64,000 nucleotides of DNA from Bacteroidota bacterium (lineage in GTDB: Bacteria; Bacteroidota; Bacteroidia; Chitinophagales; Saprospiraceae): assembly GCA_963169455.1 (NCBI GenBank), contig CAUJDW010000125.1, positions 221,672-285,671 of the forward strand. The letters run 5' to 3'. The position numbers and the translations under genes are program-made. This document shows positions 9,049 to 19,033 of the stretch, one piece after another. Position 1 is the stretch's first letter, and the number at the start of each line of letters is the position of its first letter. Under the pieces are notes generated by a model that was not told the origin of the DNA, ran no database searches, and saw only the letters and a program-made list of their open reading frames with translations.

Positions 9049-9570
9049 ATGGAAATGGTAATCAGAACCCCACGGCTCAACCTTCGCCTACTCACCCCGG
9101 ATGACGCCGGTTTTATCCTGGAGTTGCTGAATAGCCCCGGCTGGCTGCAATACATTGGCGACCGGGGCGTGAAAACGCGCTCCGATGCGGAGGCTTATAT
9201 CGGGGAGCGGATCGTCAAAAGCTACAGGGACAATGGTTTCGGCCTGTACCTGATGGCCCTGAAAGACGGCCAATTGCCGATTGGCATGTGCGGCCTGATC
9301 CGCCGGCCCGGGCTGGACGATATCGATATCGGCTTCGCCCTGCTGCCCCAATACACCGGCCAGGGCTACGCCTTCGAAGCGGCCGCCGCCGTCATGGATT
9401 TCGCCCGCAATGAACTGAAAATTCCCCGCATTGTCGCCATCACCCTGCCTGCCAATAAGGCATCCATCAGCTTGCTTGAAAAAATCGGGTTGCGCTTCGA
9501 ACGCATGATTCAACTGCCGGGCGACCCGGAGGAGCTGATGTTGTATGGGTGGGAGCAGGAAGGGCAGTAG
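9049..9570 (+). CDS. GNAT-family N-acetyltransferase (RimJ/RimL-like)
   Basis: The 173-residue protein begins MEMVIRTPRLNLRLLTPDD, the usual opening of the RimJ/RimL group that acetylates N-terminal or side-chain amines with acetyl-CoA. The central beta-strand and pyrophosphate loop appear as DIGFALLPQYTGQGYAFEA (the usual Q/R-x-x-G-x-G/A is QYTGQGYA). A C-terminal segment SISLLEKIGLRFERM matches the family's conserved NxxSxxLxxKxGF region. The start could also be the second ATG at 9055. The frame is open upstream into the IS630 element, but that extension is not like the family. The acceptor substrate is unknown. Confidence 0.85.
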   Translation: MEMVIRTPRLNLRLLTPDDAGFILELLNSPGWLQYIGDRGVKTRSDAEAYIGERIVKSYRDNGFGLYLMALKDGQLPIGMCGLIRRPGLDDIDIGFALLPQYTGQGYAFEAAAAVMDFARNELKIPRIVAITLPANKASISLLEKIGLRFERMIQLPGDPEELMLYGWEQEGQ

Positions 9571-9609
9571 CCGGCGCCGGCCGCAAACCGGCTGCTGCCC
9601 GCTGTTTTC

Positions 9610-12600
9610 CTATCGTTTAACAAACTTCCAGGCCCAGGCGCCTCTTTCCGTTTCAATGAGGAGGCTGTACACCCCCGCTTTCAGATCCTTAATATCCAGC
9701 TCGAAGCCTGCGGAAGAAGCGGCGCTGGTGAAGGAGAAAGCTTTCACCGGCCTGCCCAGCTGGTCATAGACGGACATCAGCAGGCGCCCGCTGTTCGCCT
9801 GCCCAAACTGAACATACAACGCACCGGATGCCGGGTTGGGGTAAATCTGCAGCCCGGCAGGGCCCCGGGATGTTGCGCCGGAAGCGATGTCCACCTCTGC
9901 ATCGGGAACCCCTGAGAATACCTCCCTGTTGCCCACGCTGTCGATGGCAAGGACGTAAAGTTTGTAGTGTGTTCCAGGGGTTCCGGAAAAGGAGAGGTTA
10001 TTATCGGACGTTCTCTGCCAGGTGTAGTAGTCGCCGCCATTTGCCGAAACCATGACCTCAAAGTTCCGGATGCCGGCGCCCGGGTCGCTGCCGGTGATCT
10101 GGATGTTGAAGACGGAATCGACTGCGGTGCTTTGCAGGCTGAGTTCCGACTCGGGGGGAAGAAGGTCAAAGGTATTGAGGTATTCATTGGTCAGGATGGG
10201 TTCATTGACGTCAAACACGATGCTGGCTTTGTTGCGCACCGATTCCCCGTGCTGGATGCCCGCTTTAAGCCCGATCGAATAGGTGACGAAACCTTCCCCT
10301 TCCGGGCTGTTCAGGTTGGGCGGCAGGAAACCTCCGAAGGGGTCGGCGGTAAGCGCCATGGTCGTGGGGTCGAGCGAAGCGAAGTGCCACTGCAGAATGC
10401 CCTGCGTTTTATCCAGGCTGGCCTGGATCCGGACGATCAGGTCCTTTTCTGGGCGAAGGTCGACATCGCGGGCAAAGTCCGCAAAACCAGGCGCCGGATA
10501 GAGGATGGTATCCCCGAAGCTCACCGGGCCGAAGGAGAATTCCTCGGTATTAAACATGGCTATATCCAGCGTGTCGGTAATGAACACTTCCTGCGCCGGA
10601 GCCGTTGCATCGGCCTTGTTCTCGAAGCTGACCTTATAGCTCAGCCTGCCGTAATCGCCAATGAAATTCAGGCCGCCAAAGCCCTGCGGGCCGTATTTTT
10701 CATTGGGGTCAAACGAAGAAACCGGATAGTAGAGGATCTGGAAAATGGAGAAAGGCGAAGGCCAGAAGCCCTTTTTGCAGTCCTCGGTTTCCTGAGCGCC
10801 GTCAATAGCGGAGGTGATGGCGTTCATTACCCCGCCAATCGGCAGAGAGGCCACGCTCACTCCGCATTCGAGCAGAGCCGTGCCGATGTTCCACCCTACG
10901 TGCCGGGTATCTAGGTTCTCGAAAGCGGAAGGCGTGGGCGGGTCGCCTTCCACCACGTTGGAGGTGATGGAAAAGGCGCTGAGCAGGCAGTTGCCGCCGG
11001 GTACGAACCCGATGCCCGCTTTTATCATGGCTTTGGCCACTGAAAAGGCAATACAGGCCTGTACATAAGGCGACAGCGGGCTCTGGTAAAAAGGCGGGCT
11101 GACAAAAGTGCGGATGTGGAAACCTTCCAGGCCGTCCGTTTTCACCCGCAGGCTGATGTTGAGCGAGGACTGCGCCGGCAGATAGGGGAAGTACAGGGGA
11201 TATAACCTTTCTCCGGACGGCTGGTCGAACAGGCTGTCCACCACGATGTACTCGCCGATGGCGTCCAGTTCGTCGCTCCAGCCGTTGTCAATAGCCAGTT
11301 GTGGTTTTTCCAGGTTCAGGTTGAGGAATTCCACCTGTACGCCGGGGGCGTCCGGAACCAGCACCCAGAGCATGACGCCGTAGGCGTCCACATTGGAGCG
11401 GTTGCCGATGGTGAGTGTCTGCGGCGTCCAGCGGCCTTTGAGGATGGCGCCTCCGCCGCTGTAGCTTACCCAGGGCTGAGGAGCCTGGGCAGCCTGCATA
11501 GCAAAGGCGGAGGGGAGGGCTTGCTGGCCGCCGCCGGTCAATACGATGACATCCCACTGGCCCGGCGCTTCCTCCTCCAGGGCGAAAACGGCCGTGAGGC
11601 ATCCTTCCGTGCGTATGTTCTTCACGGCCGGTATATCCGCTTCACCGGCCCTGCGCAGGACGGCCGTGCTGTTTTCGGTGAACCCACCCCCGTAAATGTA
11701 CAGGGTGATGCCGCCATTGTTTCCGCCGAAGGTGGGGTGAATGCGGTCGATCCCTTCTACGCTAACCGTTTCGCAGTAGGTATCGTAACTGCTGCCGGCA
11801 AAAACACTGAGGCATACCTCATAATCGCCCGGCGCGTCATAGATGTGGGCCGGGCCGGCCTGGTGGGAGGTGTCGCCATCCCCGAAATCCCATTCAAAGA
11901 ATTCACTTTCCAGCGCCTGCGGGCTGAAGAAAAAGGCCGTGGCCTGCTGGGTGTAGCTGAACTTCACCTGGAGGCCGCTTACGGGCTCATCCACTGCCGA
12001 TTCGACATACATCAGGTAAGCCATATTACCGTTGCCGCTGCGGTCGGACACCTGGCCGGTTTCGGATATTTCGTCAAAGGTGTAATAGGCCAGCAACCCT
12101 GGCTCGCCGCCGCTCAGGGCGGTGAACTTGCGCGCCTGGATGTCGTCCTGGCTCAGGGCAATATCCCAGAAGCGCAACTCGTCAACCTTGCCCGTAAAGG
12201 CATAATATTCGACGTCGTTGGTGGCGCCGAGGTACCAGTTGGCAATATCCATTTTCAAAACGCCGGTAGCGGTGGCCTGAGCGGATAGCCGCCCATTGAC
12301 ATACAAGCGGAAGTTGCCGCCTTCGCCATTGTCCGCATAGGTGATGGCGATATGGTTCCAGTAATTTTTCCTGATTCTCGCACTGAGCACGTAGGGGCCG
12401 GTTTCGGTGACGATGCCGCACACCAGGAGTTCGGGGTCATAGCCATCTGTCCAAAGCTGGAAGGATGCGGGATTCCATGTATTCCAGGAAGTGGGGCACA
12501 ACTGGGTCAGGATCCTCCCTGCGTTGCCGCTTTCCGGTTTGAACAGCAGTTCGATGGACATGGCATCGCTGAATGCCATGCCTTTATTCAGCGGGATGGC

Positions 12601-14109
12601 CATATTGTCGAAGCGTTCGTAGCCCGAGCCGTTTCCCGGGTTGGGCGTTACGCCCAGTTGCAGCGCCAGGTTTTCTGTTGTCGCAGGCTGGTAATCAGGG
12701 ACGAGGCGGCGGTAGAAAATGTCATAATCTGTGAATACGCCGGTTTCCAGCCAGGCGCGCCCCCCGGAATAGGCGATGTGCAATTGCCCGTCCTGCCCTA
12801 CTGCAGCAGCCGTGTATTGAGCGTTCAGCGACCAGTTGCCAGCGTACACCGGGCTGAAGGCGTCATTTTCAGGTGACAGGAAGCCGACTGCCGGCCCCGG
12901 CGCTACGAGTATGGCTCCACTGCCCGGCCTGGCCAGAAGCACCGGCTGCCACATCCCCCGTATATGGTAGTTATTGGGCTGGGTGAATTCATAGGCTTCG
13001 GAGAAGGACAAGCCGCCATCCATGGATTTTACGACGTACACCCGGGAGTCTGTTTGGACATAACAGGCATAAATCTCATCGCCATTGATAACGATCGTTT
13101 CCAAACCATGCTGCAGGGCGTTTATGCCGGTTGCCAGTGTTTTCGGTTCTCCGAAGCTCAGCCCTCCGTTGTTGGAAACGGCCGTAAAAACGGTGGTTTG
13201 GTTCATTTCGTTCCAGCCGGCCCAGATTACGGCTACGCGGTTGCCGTCGCTTGCTATTTTGGCGGAATAGCCCCAGTTGGAATCCATGTTGAAAAAAGTG
13301 TGGTGCACCCCGTTTTGGGCGGGCCTGGACAGAAGCACTTCGGAAAAACTGTTGCCGTCGTCCTGGGAACTTACAAAGTGGAGTTCATTGTCGTAATTGT
13401 ACCAGGCGCCAACCGGCAGCAGGTAATAGAAGTAAATCCTGCTGCCCACCGTGCGGACATCCCAGTGGCTGATGATGCGCGGGGTGTAGTCATCGGGAAC
13501 AACCCGGTCGGCGAAGGTGGCGCCATTGTCGCCGGAGTGGAAAAAGTGCACGACCTGGGTGACGGCGCAGTAATGGCAACCCCACACGACGGCCAGGTTG
13601 ACCCTGCTGCCGTCGCCGCTGATCCGGAGGTTTCTCAGCTCATTGGGGACGGAGTGGATAATCCTCGGGGCTTCAAAAGAAGCTCCGCCGTTGGTGGAAC
13701 GGTAATAAACCAGCACGAAATTGTTGTTGGCCGGGTCTCTTTTGATCGCCGCAACGTGTACGTAATTGCCGGAAACGAACATGCGGCGGGCAGTTCTGTC
13801 CCCGTCAAAGCCGTTGGTCGATTCCAGCATTATTTTCCCCTGCCAGGTTTTCCCGCCATCCACCGACCGCCGGTAGAAGAGGCTCGTCAGGCCGCCTTCA
13901 AAAGTGAAATTCTGCCAGAGCACATGCACGGTGTTTCCACTTATTGCGATCTCGGGCTGCGTATCGTCATATCCAACCGGAGCCTCTCCGGCTCCTTCGG
14001 AAACGTTGATGATCCAGTTGGAAAAAACAGGGTTTGTGGCCCGGGCTGTTTCGCTGAAAAAAAAGCTTAGCCCAAAAGCCAGGATGTAAGTAAATGATTT
14101 GCCACGCAT
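9610..14109 (-). CDS. Large T9SS-exported multidomain protein (BNR propeller, LamG, PKD, IPT, sorting domain)
   Basis: The start at ATG 14107-14109 (MRGKSFTYILAFGLSFFF) gives a signal peptide and 1499 residues. The first 480 or so form a sialidase-like propeller with six Asp-box repeats, for example SVDGGKTW, STNGGASF and SMDGGLSF. A LamG/concanavalin-like domain follows (near 520-740, LSARIRKNYWNHIAITYAD). Next come a PKD domain (FEWDFGDGDTSH, near 790) and an IPT/TIG-like domain. A long region holds SFDPNEKYGPQGFG, seen in Bacteroidota surface proteins. The C-terminus is a type IX sorting domain (IYPNPASGALYVQF to WKFVKR). True sialidase catalytic residues are not evident, so binding or adhesion is as likely as catalysis. 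The gene stands alone between oppositely oriented neighbours. Confidence 0.85.
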   Translation of the reverse strand: MRGKSFTYILAFGLSFFFSETARATNPVFSNWIINVSEGAGEAPVGYDDTQPEIAISGNTVHVLWQNFTFEGGLTSLFYRRSVDGGKTWQGKIMLESTNGFDGDRTARRMFVSGNYVHVAAIKRDPANNNFVLVYYRSTNGGASFEAPRIIHSVPNELRNLRISGDGSRVNLAVVWGCHYCAVTQVVHFFHSGDNGATFADRVVPDDYTPRIISHWDVRTVGSRIYFYYLLPVGAWYNYDNELHFVSSQDDGNSFSEVLLSRPAQNGVHHTFFNMDSNWGYSAKIASDGNRVAVIWAGWNEMNQTTVFTAVSNNGGLSFGEPKTLATGINALQHGLETIVINGDEIYACYVQTDSRVYVVKSMDGGLSFSEAYEFTQPNNYHIRGMWQPVLLARPGSGAILVAPGPAVGFLSPENDAFSPVYAGNWSLNAQYTAAAVGQDGQLHIAYSGGRAWLETGVFTDYDIFYRRLVPDYQPATTENLALQLGVTPNPGNGSGYERFDNMAIPLNKGMAFSDAMSIELLFKPESGNAGRILTQLCPTSWNTWNPASFQLWTDGYDPELLVCGIVTETGPYVLSARIRKNYWNHIAITYADNGEGGNFRLYVNGRLSAQATATGVLKMDIANWYLGATNDVEYYAFTGKVDELRFWDIALSQDDIQARKFTALSGGEPGLLAYYTFDEISETGQVSDRSGNGNMAYLMYVESAVDEPVSGLQVKFSYTQQATAFFFSPQALESEFFEWDFGDGDTSHQAGPAHIYDAPGDYEVCLSVFAGSSYDTYCETVSVEGIDRIHPTFGGNNGGITLYIYGGGFTENSTAVLRRAGEADIPAVKNIRTEGCLTAVFALEEEAPGQWDVIVLTGGGQQALPSAFAMQAAQAPQPWVSYSGGGAILKGRWTPQTLTIGNRSNVDAYGVMLWVLVPDAPGVQVEFLNLNLEKPQLAIDNGWSDELDAIGEYIVVDSLFDQPSGERLYPLYFPYLPAQSSLNISLRVKTDGLEGFHIRTFVSPPFYQSPLSPYVQACIAFSVAKAMIKAGIGFVPGGNCLLSAFSITSNVVEGDPPTPSAFENLDTRHVGWNIGTALLECGVSVASLPIGGVMNAITSAIDGAQETEDCKKGFWPSPFSIFQILYYPVSSFDPNEKYGPQGFGGLNFIGDYGRLSYKVSFENKADATAPAQEVFITDTLDIAMFNTEEFSFGPVSFGDTILYPAPGFADFARDVDLRPEKDLIVRIQASLDKTQGILQWHFASLDPTTMALTADPFGGFLPPNLNSPEGEGFVTYSIGLKAGIQHGESVRNKASIVFDVNEPILTNEYLNTFDLLPPESELSLQSTAVDSVFNIQITGSDPGAGIRNFEVMVSANGGDYYTWQRTSDNNLSFSGTPGTHYKLYVLAIDSVGNREVFSGVPDAEVDIASGATSRGPAGLQIYPNPASGALYVQFGQANSGRLLMSVYDQLGRPVKAFSFTSAASSAGFELDIKDLKAGVYSLLIETERGAWAWKFVKR

Positions 14110-14377
14110 ATCATTGGTTTTTAATTTCTCCCATGGCATGGCGCAGGTGTCGCCATGCAATCTCTAGGGGTAGTATATTCCAACCAATGACGGCGGCCAT
14201 CGGGAACAGGTGATATTTGTCAGTGTGGCGAAGGGCAGCGCCTGCATGGGGTTGAAATTTCTTCCACCCTGTTTCACTCTATGGGCAAGCAGGGAAATTT
14301 AAAACAGGAGCTTTATTGGCCAGGCTGATTTTCATTGGCGGCTTTTTGTAAATTCGGGGCAAAAACAACCCTGGATT

Positions 14378-15181
14378 ATGAGAGCTATCTTCATCGCCAT
14401 AATGGCCGTTATGCTGCTCGCAGCCTGCGGCGGGGGCGACGGCCAGCAGAGTAAGGCAGAGGCTGAAGCGGCAGACAAACCCGCTCTCAGCCCGGATTCC
14501 CTGCGGATATTGTACCGGCAGTTTTACGCCGCCCGGACGGACTCCATGCCCACCTACCAGCCCGGGGGGGAGGGGCGTTTGTATCCCGTTGACGAAGCCC
14601 CGCTCGACACCGGCTTTTACGTCTTTCGCGAACAACTGCGCCAGGCTGTCGGGCGCAGGGATGTCTTTGCCTTACTCGACGCCACTGCCAAGGATATCAG
14701 CATCAGCTTCGGAGAGGAAAACGGATTCGCCAAGTTCGTCAGCATGTGGGGGTTGGATTCCAAGCAGCCGGACACGCTGGAGATTTGGGGCATCCTCGAA
14801 CGCATCCTTAGCGGAGGCGGCGCTTTCTCCGACGGGCGCAAAAGCTTCGATGCGCCTTATGTCTATGCCACCTGGCCGGAAAAATACGAGCCCTTCGACT
14901 ACGGCGCCATCACCGGGGCCGGCGTGCGGCTGCGCGCACAGCCCAGCCTCAACAGCCGTATCCTGAAAACGATTTCCTACGACATCATACTGGTGCTTAA
15001 TGTTGGAGAGGAAGAAGAGATCGACGGCGAACGCTACCCCTGGGTGGAGGCCGAAACGCTGGATGGAACCCAGGGCTACGTCTGGGGTCAATTCGTGGGT
15101 TATCCGGTAGGCTACCGCGCCGGCTTCCAGCGCCAGGATGGGAATACCTGGCGCATGTCGTATCTGGTGACGGGGGATTAG
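14378..15181 (+). CDS. Lipoprotein with C-terminal bacterial SH3 domain
   Basis: This 267-residue protein opens with MRAIFIAIMAVMLLAACGGG, a lipoprotein signal with lipobox LAAC, so it should be anchored in the cell envelope. The middle region (about 40-165) has no domain I can name. Residues from about 175 onward look like a bacterial SH3 domain: GVRLRAQPSLNSRIL, then YPWVEAETLDGTQGYVWGQFV. Such domains bind peptidoglycan or proteins. It stands alone, with a 214-base non-coding stretch before it that shows no clear promoter and a repeat-rich stretch after it. Function is unknown. Confidence 0.75.
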   Translation: MRAIFIAIMAVMLLAACGGGDGQQSKAEAEAADKPALSPDSLRILYRQFYAARTDSMPTYQPGGEGRLYPVDEAPLDTGFYVFREQLRQAVGRRDVFALLDATAKDISISFGEENGFAKFVSMWGLDSKQPDTLEIWGILERILSGGGAFSDGRKSFDAPYVYATWPEKYEPFDYGAITGAGVRLRAQPSLNSRILKTISYDIILVLNVGEEEEIDGERYPWVEAETLDGTQGYVWGQFVGYPVGYRAGFQRQDGNTWRMSYLVTGD

Positions 15182-15561
15182 GACAGTGCATCGGTACGTC
15201 AGTAAACAGCATATCAGTAGGCAGTTTTCAAGTGCGCCAGCCGGCAGTTGAAAAGGCGCATTGCCGTTTTTTATCCCGAATAAAGCTGAGGCTTTTCTCT
15301 TTTTGTTTCAACAGCCCTTGGGCTTTAATCAAAAAGATGATAGATTTGTCATAAAACAGCTTTCTGCCCGGGAACCAGGATGGAGACGGGGAGGCCCGAC
15401 TCTGCGAGCCGGGCAAACCGGGAGAGGGGGAGACGAGGTGAGCCTGCAGCAACCTCTGAAACCAGGAACCAGGCCCGTCCTCGCTGCGCTCAGCCGGGTT
15501 AAAACCTTTATCCGGCTCGCAGAGACGGAAGAAACCAGAAACACAGAAACTCAAAACCCAG
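15182..15561. repeat. Repeat-rich non-coding stretch upstream of priA
   Basis: No gene is supported in these 380 bases. From 15182 to about 15260 short phrases such as CAGTAGGCAG and AGTGCGCCAGC occur; similar phrases also follow the genes ending at 48149 and 55720. A nested hairpin lies at 15299-15336 (outer arms CTTTTTG/CAAAAAG, inner arms AGCCC/GGGCT) and may end transcription of the lipoprotein gene. Bases 15380-15507 match the repeat unit of the tandem tract at 48221-48830, including GGAGAC, GACGAGGTGAGCC and CTCGCTGCGCTCAGCCGGGT. The repeat ends close to the priA start codon. Confidence 0.75.
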
Positions 15562-18039
15562 ATGCCTCACGCCCTGCATCCCGATACCGCCACTCAAACC
15601 TACGCCACGGTCATTCTGCCGCTGGCCCTGCCCCGGCCGTACACCTATTCCGTGCCGGAGCAATTGCTGCCGGAGGTGCGTTTCGGAAAGCGGGTGGAGG
15701 TGCAGTTCGGCCAGTCGAAGCTCTATACCGCATTGGTCATTGAAGTGCATACGCGCCCGCCCGAAGGGCATCGCCCCAAGCCCATCCTGGCCGTGGTGGA
15801 CGACGAACCCGTCATCAATCCGCTGCAACTTCGGCTCTGGCAGTGGATAGCCGAATATTACCTCTGCACCCTGGGTGAAGTGATGCACGCCGCCCTGCCG
15901 GCCAACCTCAAGCTGGCCAGTGAAACCCTGATCACCCTCAGCCCCCTGTTCGATGAAGACTATACGGGCCTGGACGACAAGGAGTACCTCATCGCCGAAG
16001 CCCTCAGCATTCAGCACGAGATCAGCATCGCCGACGTGCGCGGCATTCTGCAGCAAAAATCGGTTTACCCCCTCATCCGGCGTATGCTGGACAAGCGCAT
16101 CATTTACCTCAAGGAAGGCCTGAAGGAGAAATACAGCCCCAAAACCGTCGCCTGTGTGCGCCTGCAGGAACCCTACGCCTCCCGACCCGAGCTGCTCGAG
16201 GAGGCTTTTGCGCTGTGCAGCCGTTCCACCCGACAGGTAGAGGCGCTCATGGCCTTCATCCAGCTATCGAAAAAGCTGGAGTTCGTGCGCCGGCAGGACA
16301 TCTACCAGGCGGCCCGGGTGGATGCCAGCGTGCTCAATGCCCTGGCCAAAAAAGAAATTTTCGGCCTGTACGAGCGCGAAGTCAGCCGTTTGGGCGGTTA
16401 CGAAGAAGAAACGGTGGACGCCGACAGCCTTTCGGAACAGCAACAACAGGCCATCGGGGAGATCAAGGCGCATTTTAAAACCAAAAACGTCGTGCTGCTG
16501 CATGGGGTGACCGGCAGCGGAAAAACCCGCGTGTATATCGAGCTCATCCAGGAAACCATCCGGCGCGGCGGGCAGGTGCTGTACCTCCTGCCCGAGATCG
16601 CCCTCACTACCCAGGCCATCAGCAGGCTGGAGCGGGTGTTCGGCGCGCAGATCGCCGTTTATCATTCGCGGCTCAGCAACAACGAGCGGGTGGAAATGTG
16701 GACTAGCGTGCTGAATGGCAAACCCGTCGTGCTGGGCGCCCGCTCGGCCCTTTTCCTGCCATTCCGCCGGCTGGGGCTCATCGTGGTTGACGAAGAACAC
16801 GACAGTTCCTACAAACAGTACGAGCCCAACCCCCGCTACAACGCCCGCGACGCCGCCATCTACCTGGCCCACCTGCACGGCGCCAAAACCCTGCTGGGCA
16901 CGGCCACGCCTTCGCTGGAATCCTATTTCAACGCGAAAAGTAAAAAATACGGGTTGGTGCCTATGCCTGAACGCTTCGGCGGGCTGGAGATGCCTGAGAT
17001 TATCGTGGCCGACGCCAAACAGGAGCTGAAAGAGCGCAAGCTGCAGTCACACTTCACCACCGTACTGCTGGATGAACTAAAAGCCACCCTGGAGCGGGGC
17101 GAGCAGGCTATCCTCTTCCAAAACCGGCGCGGTTATGCGCCCACCTACCGCTGCGCTACCTGCGACTGGCACGCCGAGTGCATCCACTGCGACGTGAGCC
17201 TGACCTACCATAAATTCCACAACAACCTCAAATGCCACTATTGCGGCTACACCACCAAACTGCCTGAAGCTTGCCCGGCCTGTGGTTCCAAAACACTGAC
17301 GCTCAAGGGATTCGGAACGGAAAAGATCGAGGATGAACTCAAAATATACCTCCCAAACGCCAGGGTCGGGCGGATGGACCTGGACACGGTGCGCGGGAAA
17401 AACGCCCATGCCAAACTGCTTAACGATTTTGAGGAAGGCCGCATCGATATCCTGGTCGGCACCCAGATGGTGACCAAGGGCCTGGATTTCGAGCGGGTAG
17501 GGGTGGTGGGCGTACTCAGCGCCGACCAGCTCCTGCAGTTTCCCGATTTCCGGGCGGGTGAAAGGGCTTTCCAACTCATGATGCAGGTGAGCGGGCGGGC
17601 GGGGCGCAAGCACCGGCAGGGCAAGGTGGTCATCCAGGCCTTCAACACGGCCCACCCCGTCATCAGCGAGGTGACTGCCCACGACTACCCCCGCTTTTTC
17701 ACCCGTGAGATGATGGAGCGTCGGCAATTCAACTATCCCCCCTACTTTCGGCTCATCCGCCTCACCCTGCGGCACAAAACCCCAAAAGTGCTCAACGATG
17801 CCGGCCGCCTTTTCGAAAAAGCACTGAAATCAAAACTCGGCGAGTGGGCCATGGGGCCCGCCGTACCCTACATTTCCCGCGTGCGCGGCTACTACCTGCT
17901 GGATTTCCTCATCAAAACCGAGCGGGATGCCGGGAAGATCAGCTACGCCAAGGAAACGGTGCAGGGCGCTGCAGATGCCCTGATGGCCACCCCCGGGCTG
18001 AGCGGGGTGCGCGTGGGGGTGGATGTGGACCCTTATTGA
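15562..18039 (+). CDS. priA: Primosomal protein N' (replication restart helicase PriA)
   Basis: PriA reloads the replicative helicase at collapsed forks as a 3'-5' DNA helicase. The 825-residue length is normal. The N-terminal DNA-binding domain begins ATVILPLALPRPYTYSVP. The helicase core has Walker A GVTGSGKT (near residue 315), Walker B VVDEEHDSSYKQYEP, and motif V/VI GTQMVTKGLDFERV with QVSGRAGRK. Between the lobes is the zinc module with paired cysteines (CATCDWHAECIHC and CHYCGY...CPACGS), eight Cys in all. The start at 15562 is preceded by repeat DNA, not by a clear ribosome-binding site; it leaves about 14 residues ahead of the conserved region, so a slightly later start is possible. 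It is followed after 73 bases by an unrelated oxidoreductase. Confidence 0.97.
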   Translation: MPHALHPDTATQTYATVILPLALPRPYTYSVPEQLLPEVRFGKRVEVQFGQSKLYTALVIEVHTRPPEGHRPKPILAVVDDEPVINPLQLRLWQWIAEYYLCTLGEVMHAALPANLKLASETLITLSPLFDEDYTGLDDKEYLIAEALSIQHEISIADVRGILQQKSVYPLIRRMLDKRIIYLKEGLKEKYSPKTVACVRLQEPYASRPELLEEAFALCSRSTRQVEALMAFIQLSKKLEFVRRQDIYQAARVDASVLNALAKKEIFGLYEREVSRLGGYEEETVDADSLSEQQQQAIGEIKAHFKTKNVVLLHGVTGSGKTRVYIELIQETIRRGGQVLYLLPEIALTTQAISRLERVFGAQIAVYHSRLSNNERVEMWTSVLNGKPVVLGARSALFLPFRRLGLIVVDEEHDSSYKQYEPNPRYNARDAAIYLAHLHGAKTLLGTATPSLESYFNAKSKKYGLVPMPERFGGLEMPEIIVADAKQELKERKLQSHFTTVLLDELKATLERGEQAILFQNRRGYAPTYRCATCDWHAECIHCDVSLTYHKFHNNLKCHYCGYTTKLPEACPACGSKTLTLKGFGTEKIEDELKIYLPNARVGRMDLDTVRGKNAHAKLLNDFEEGRIDILVGTQMVTKGLDFERVGVVGVLSADQLLQFPDFRAGERAFQLMMQVSGRAGRKHRQGKVVIQAFNTAHPVISEVTAHDYPRFFTREMMERRQFNYPPYFRLIRLTLRHKTPKVLNDAGRLFEKALKSKLGEWAMGPAVPYISRVRGYYLLDFLIKTERDAGKISYAKETVQGAADALMATPGLSGVRVGVDVDPY

Positions 18040-18112
18040 AAGTTAAAATGCAAGATGCTTGCCCGGCTGCATGGCAGAGGGGTAAAATATAAAATGCAAA
18101 ATCGATATTGAC

Positions 18113-19027
18113 ATGCTACAACCTACTCAGCTCTCTCCCGACGGCCCAACCTTTTCCCGCATCGTTTTAGGCGTGATGAACTGGGGCGTCTGGGGCCACC
18201 GGCTTCGGCCGCATCAGATGTTGCGCCTGATGGAGGAAAGCATTCAGAGCGGCGTCACCACTTTCGACCATGCCGACATCTATGGCGGATATACGACCGA
18301 GGCCGAATTCGGCGCCGCCCTCAGGCTGCATCCCGGCCTGCGCCACAAAATGCAGCTTATCACCAAGTGCGGAATAAAGATGCCGATCGCCGGGCGGCCC
18401 CAGCACCACATCAAATCCTATGACACCAGCGCAGCCCACATCCGGGCTTCTGTGGAACAGTCGCTGAAGAACCTGCAAACCGACTATATAGACCTGCTGC
18501 TCATCCACCGCCCCAGCCCCCTGATGAACCCGGAGGAAGTGGCCGGCATTTTCGAGGCGCTGCGGCAGGAGGGCAAGGTGAAATATTTCGGCGTATCCAA
18601 TTTCAGGCCTTCCCAGTTCGAACTGCTGAACGCCAGCTTTCCCCTGGCCACCAACCAGGTGGAAGCCTCCCTGCAACACCTGGCGCCCTTCCTGGACGGG
18701 ACCTTCGACCAGTGCCTGCTCAAAGGCGTTAAACCCATGGCCTGGTCGCCCCTCGGCGGAGGCAGTGTTTTCACGGACAAAGGCAACCCCCAGGTGCAGC
18801 GCATCCGCGCTACGGCGGGCCGCATCATGCGCCGCCGTTCCGAATCCATCGGCCTGGACCGGCTGCTGCTGGCCTGGCTCATGCAACACCCTGCCGGCAT
18901 CCTGCCGGTCATTGGCACCGCCCGCATCGAACGCCTGCGCGCTGCTGCCGAAGCCGTAAAGATCAAATTATCCCGCGAGGAATGGTACGAACTCTGGCAG
19001 GCCTCCACGGGCAGGGAGGTGCCGTGA
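18113..19027 (+). CDS. Aldo/keto reductase (YdhF-like)
   Basis: This 304-residue NADPH-dependent oxidoreductase has the (beta/alpha)8 aldo/keto reductase pattern. The opening FSRIVLGVMNWGVWG and FDHADIYGGYTTEAEFG supply the catalytic Asp and Tyr, LITKCGIKM the Lys, and LLLIHRPSPLM the His. The C-terminal NADP-binding part contains PVIGTARIERL. The combination of TFDHADIYGGY and the long HHIKSYDTSAAHIRASVE segment is typical of the YdhF subgroup, whose natural substrates are unclear. It lies after priA on the same strand and faces the oxidoreductase gene at 19092 tail to tail. Confidence 0.92.
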   Translation: MLQPTQLSPDGPTFSRIVLGVMNWGVWGHRLRPHQMLRLMEESIQSGVTTFDHADIYGGYTTEAEFGAALRLHPGLRHKMQLITKCGIKMPIAGRPQHHIKSYDTSAAHIRASVEQSLKNLQTDYIDLLLIHRPSPLMNPEEVAGIFEALRQEGKVKYFGVSNFRPSQFELLNASFPLATNQVEASLQHLAPFLDGTFDQCLLKGVKPMAWSPLGGGSVFTDKGNPQVQRIRATAGRIMRRRSESIGLDRLLLAWLMQHPAGILPVIGTARIERLRAAAEAVKIKLSREEWYELWQASTGREVP

Positions 19028-19033
19028 ATTATT

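Noticed and set aside
8856..9155. 99-codon minus-strand frame as the missing GH17 5' end
   Set aside because: It is antisense to the acetyltransferase and lacks a signal peptide or any GH17-like sequence.
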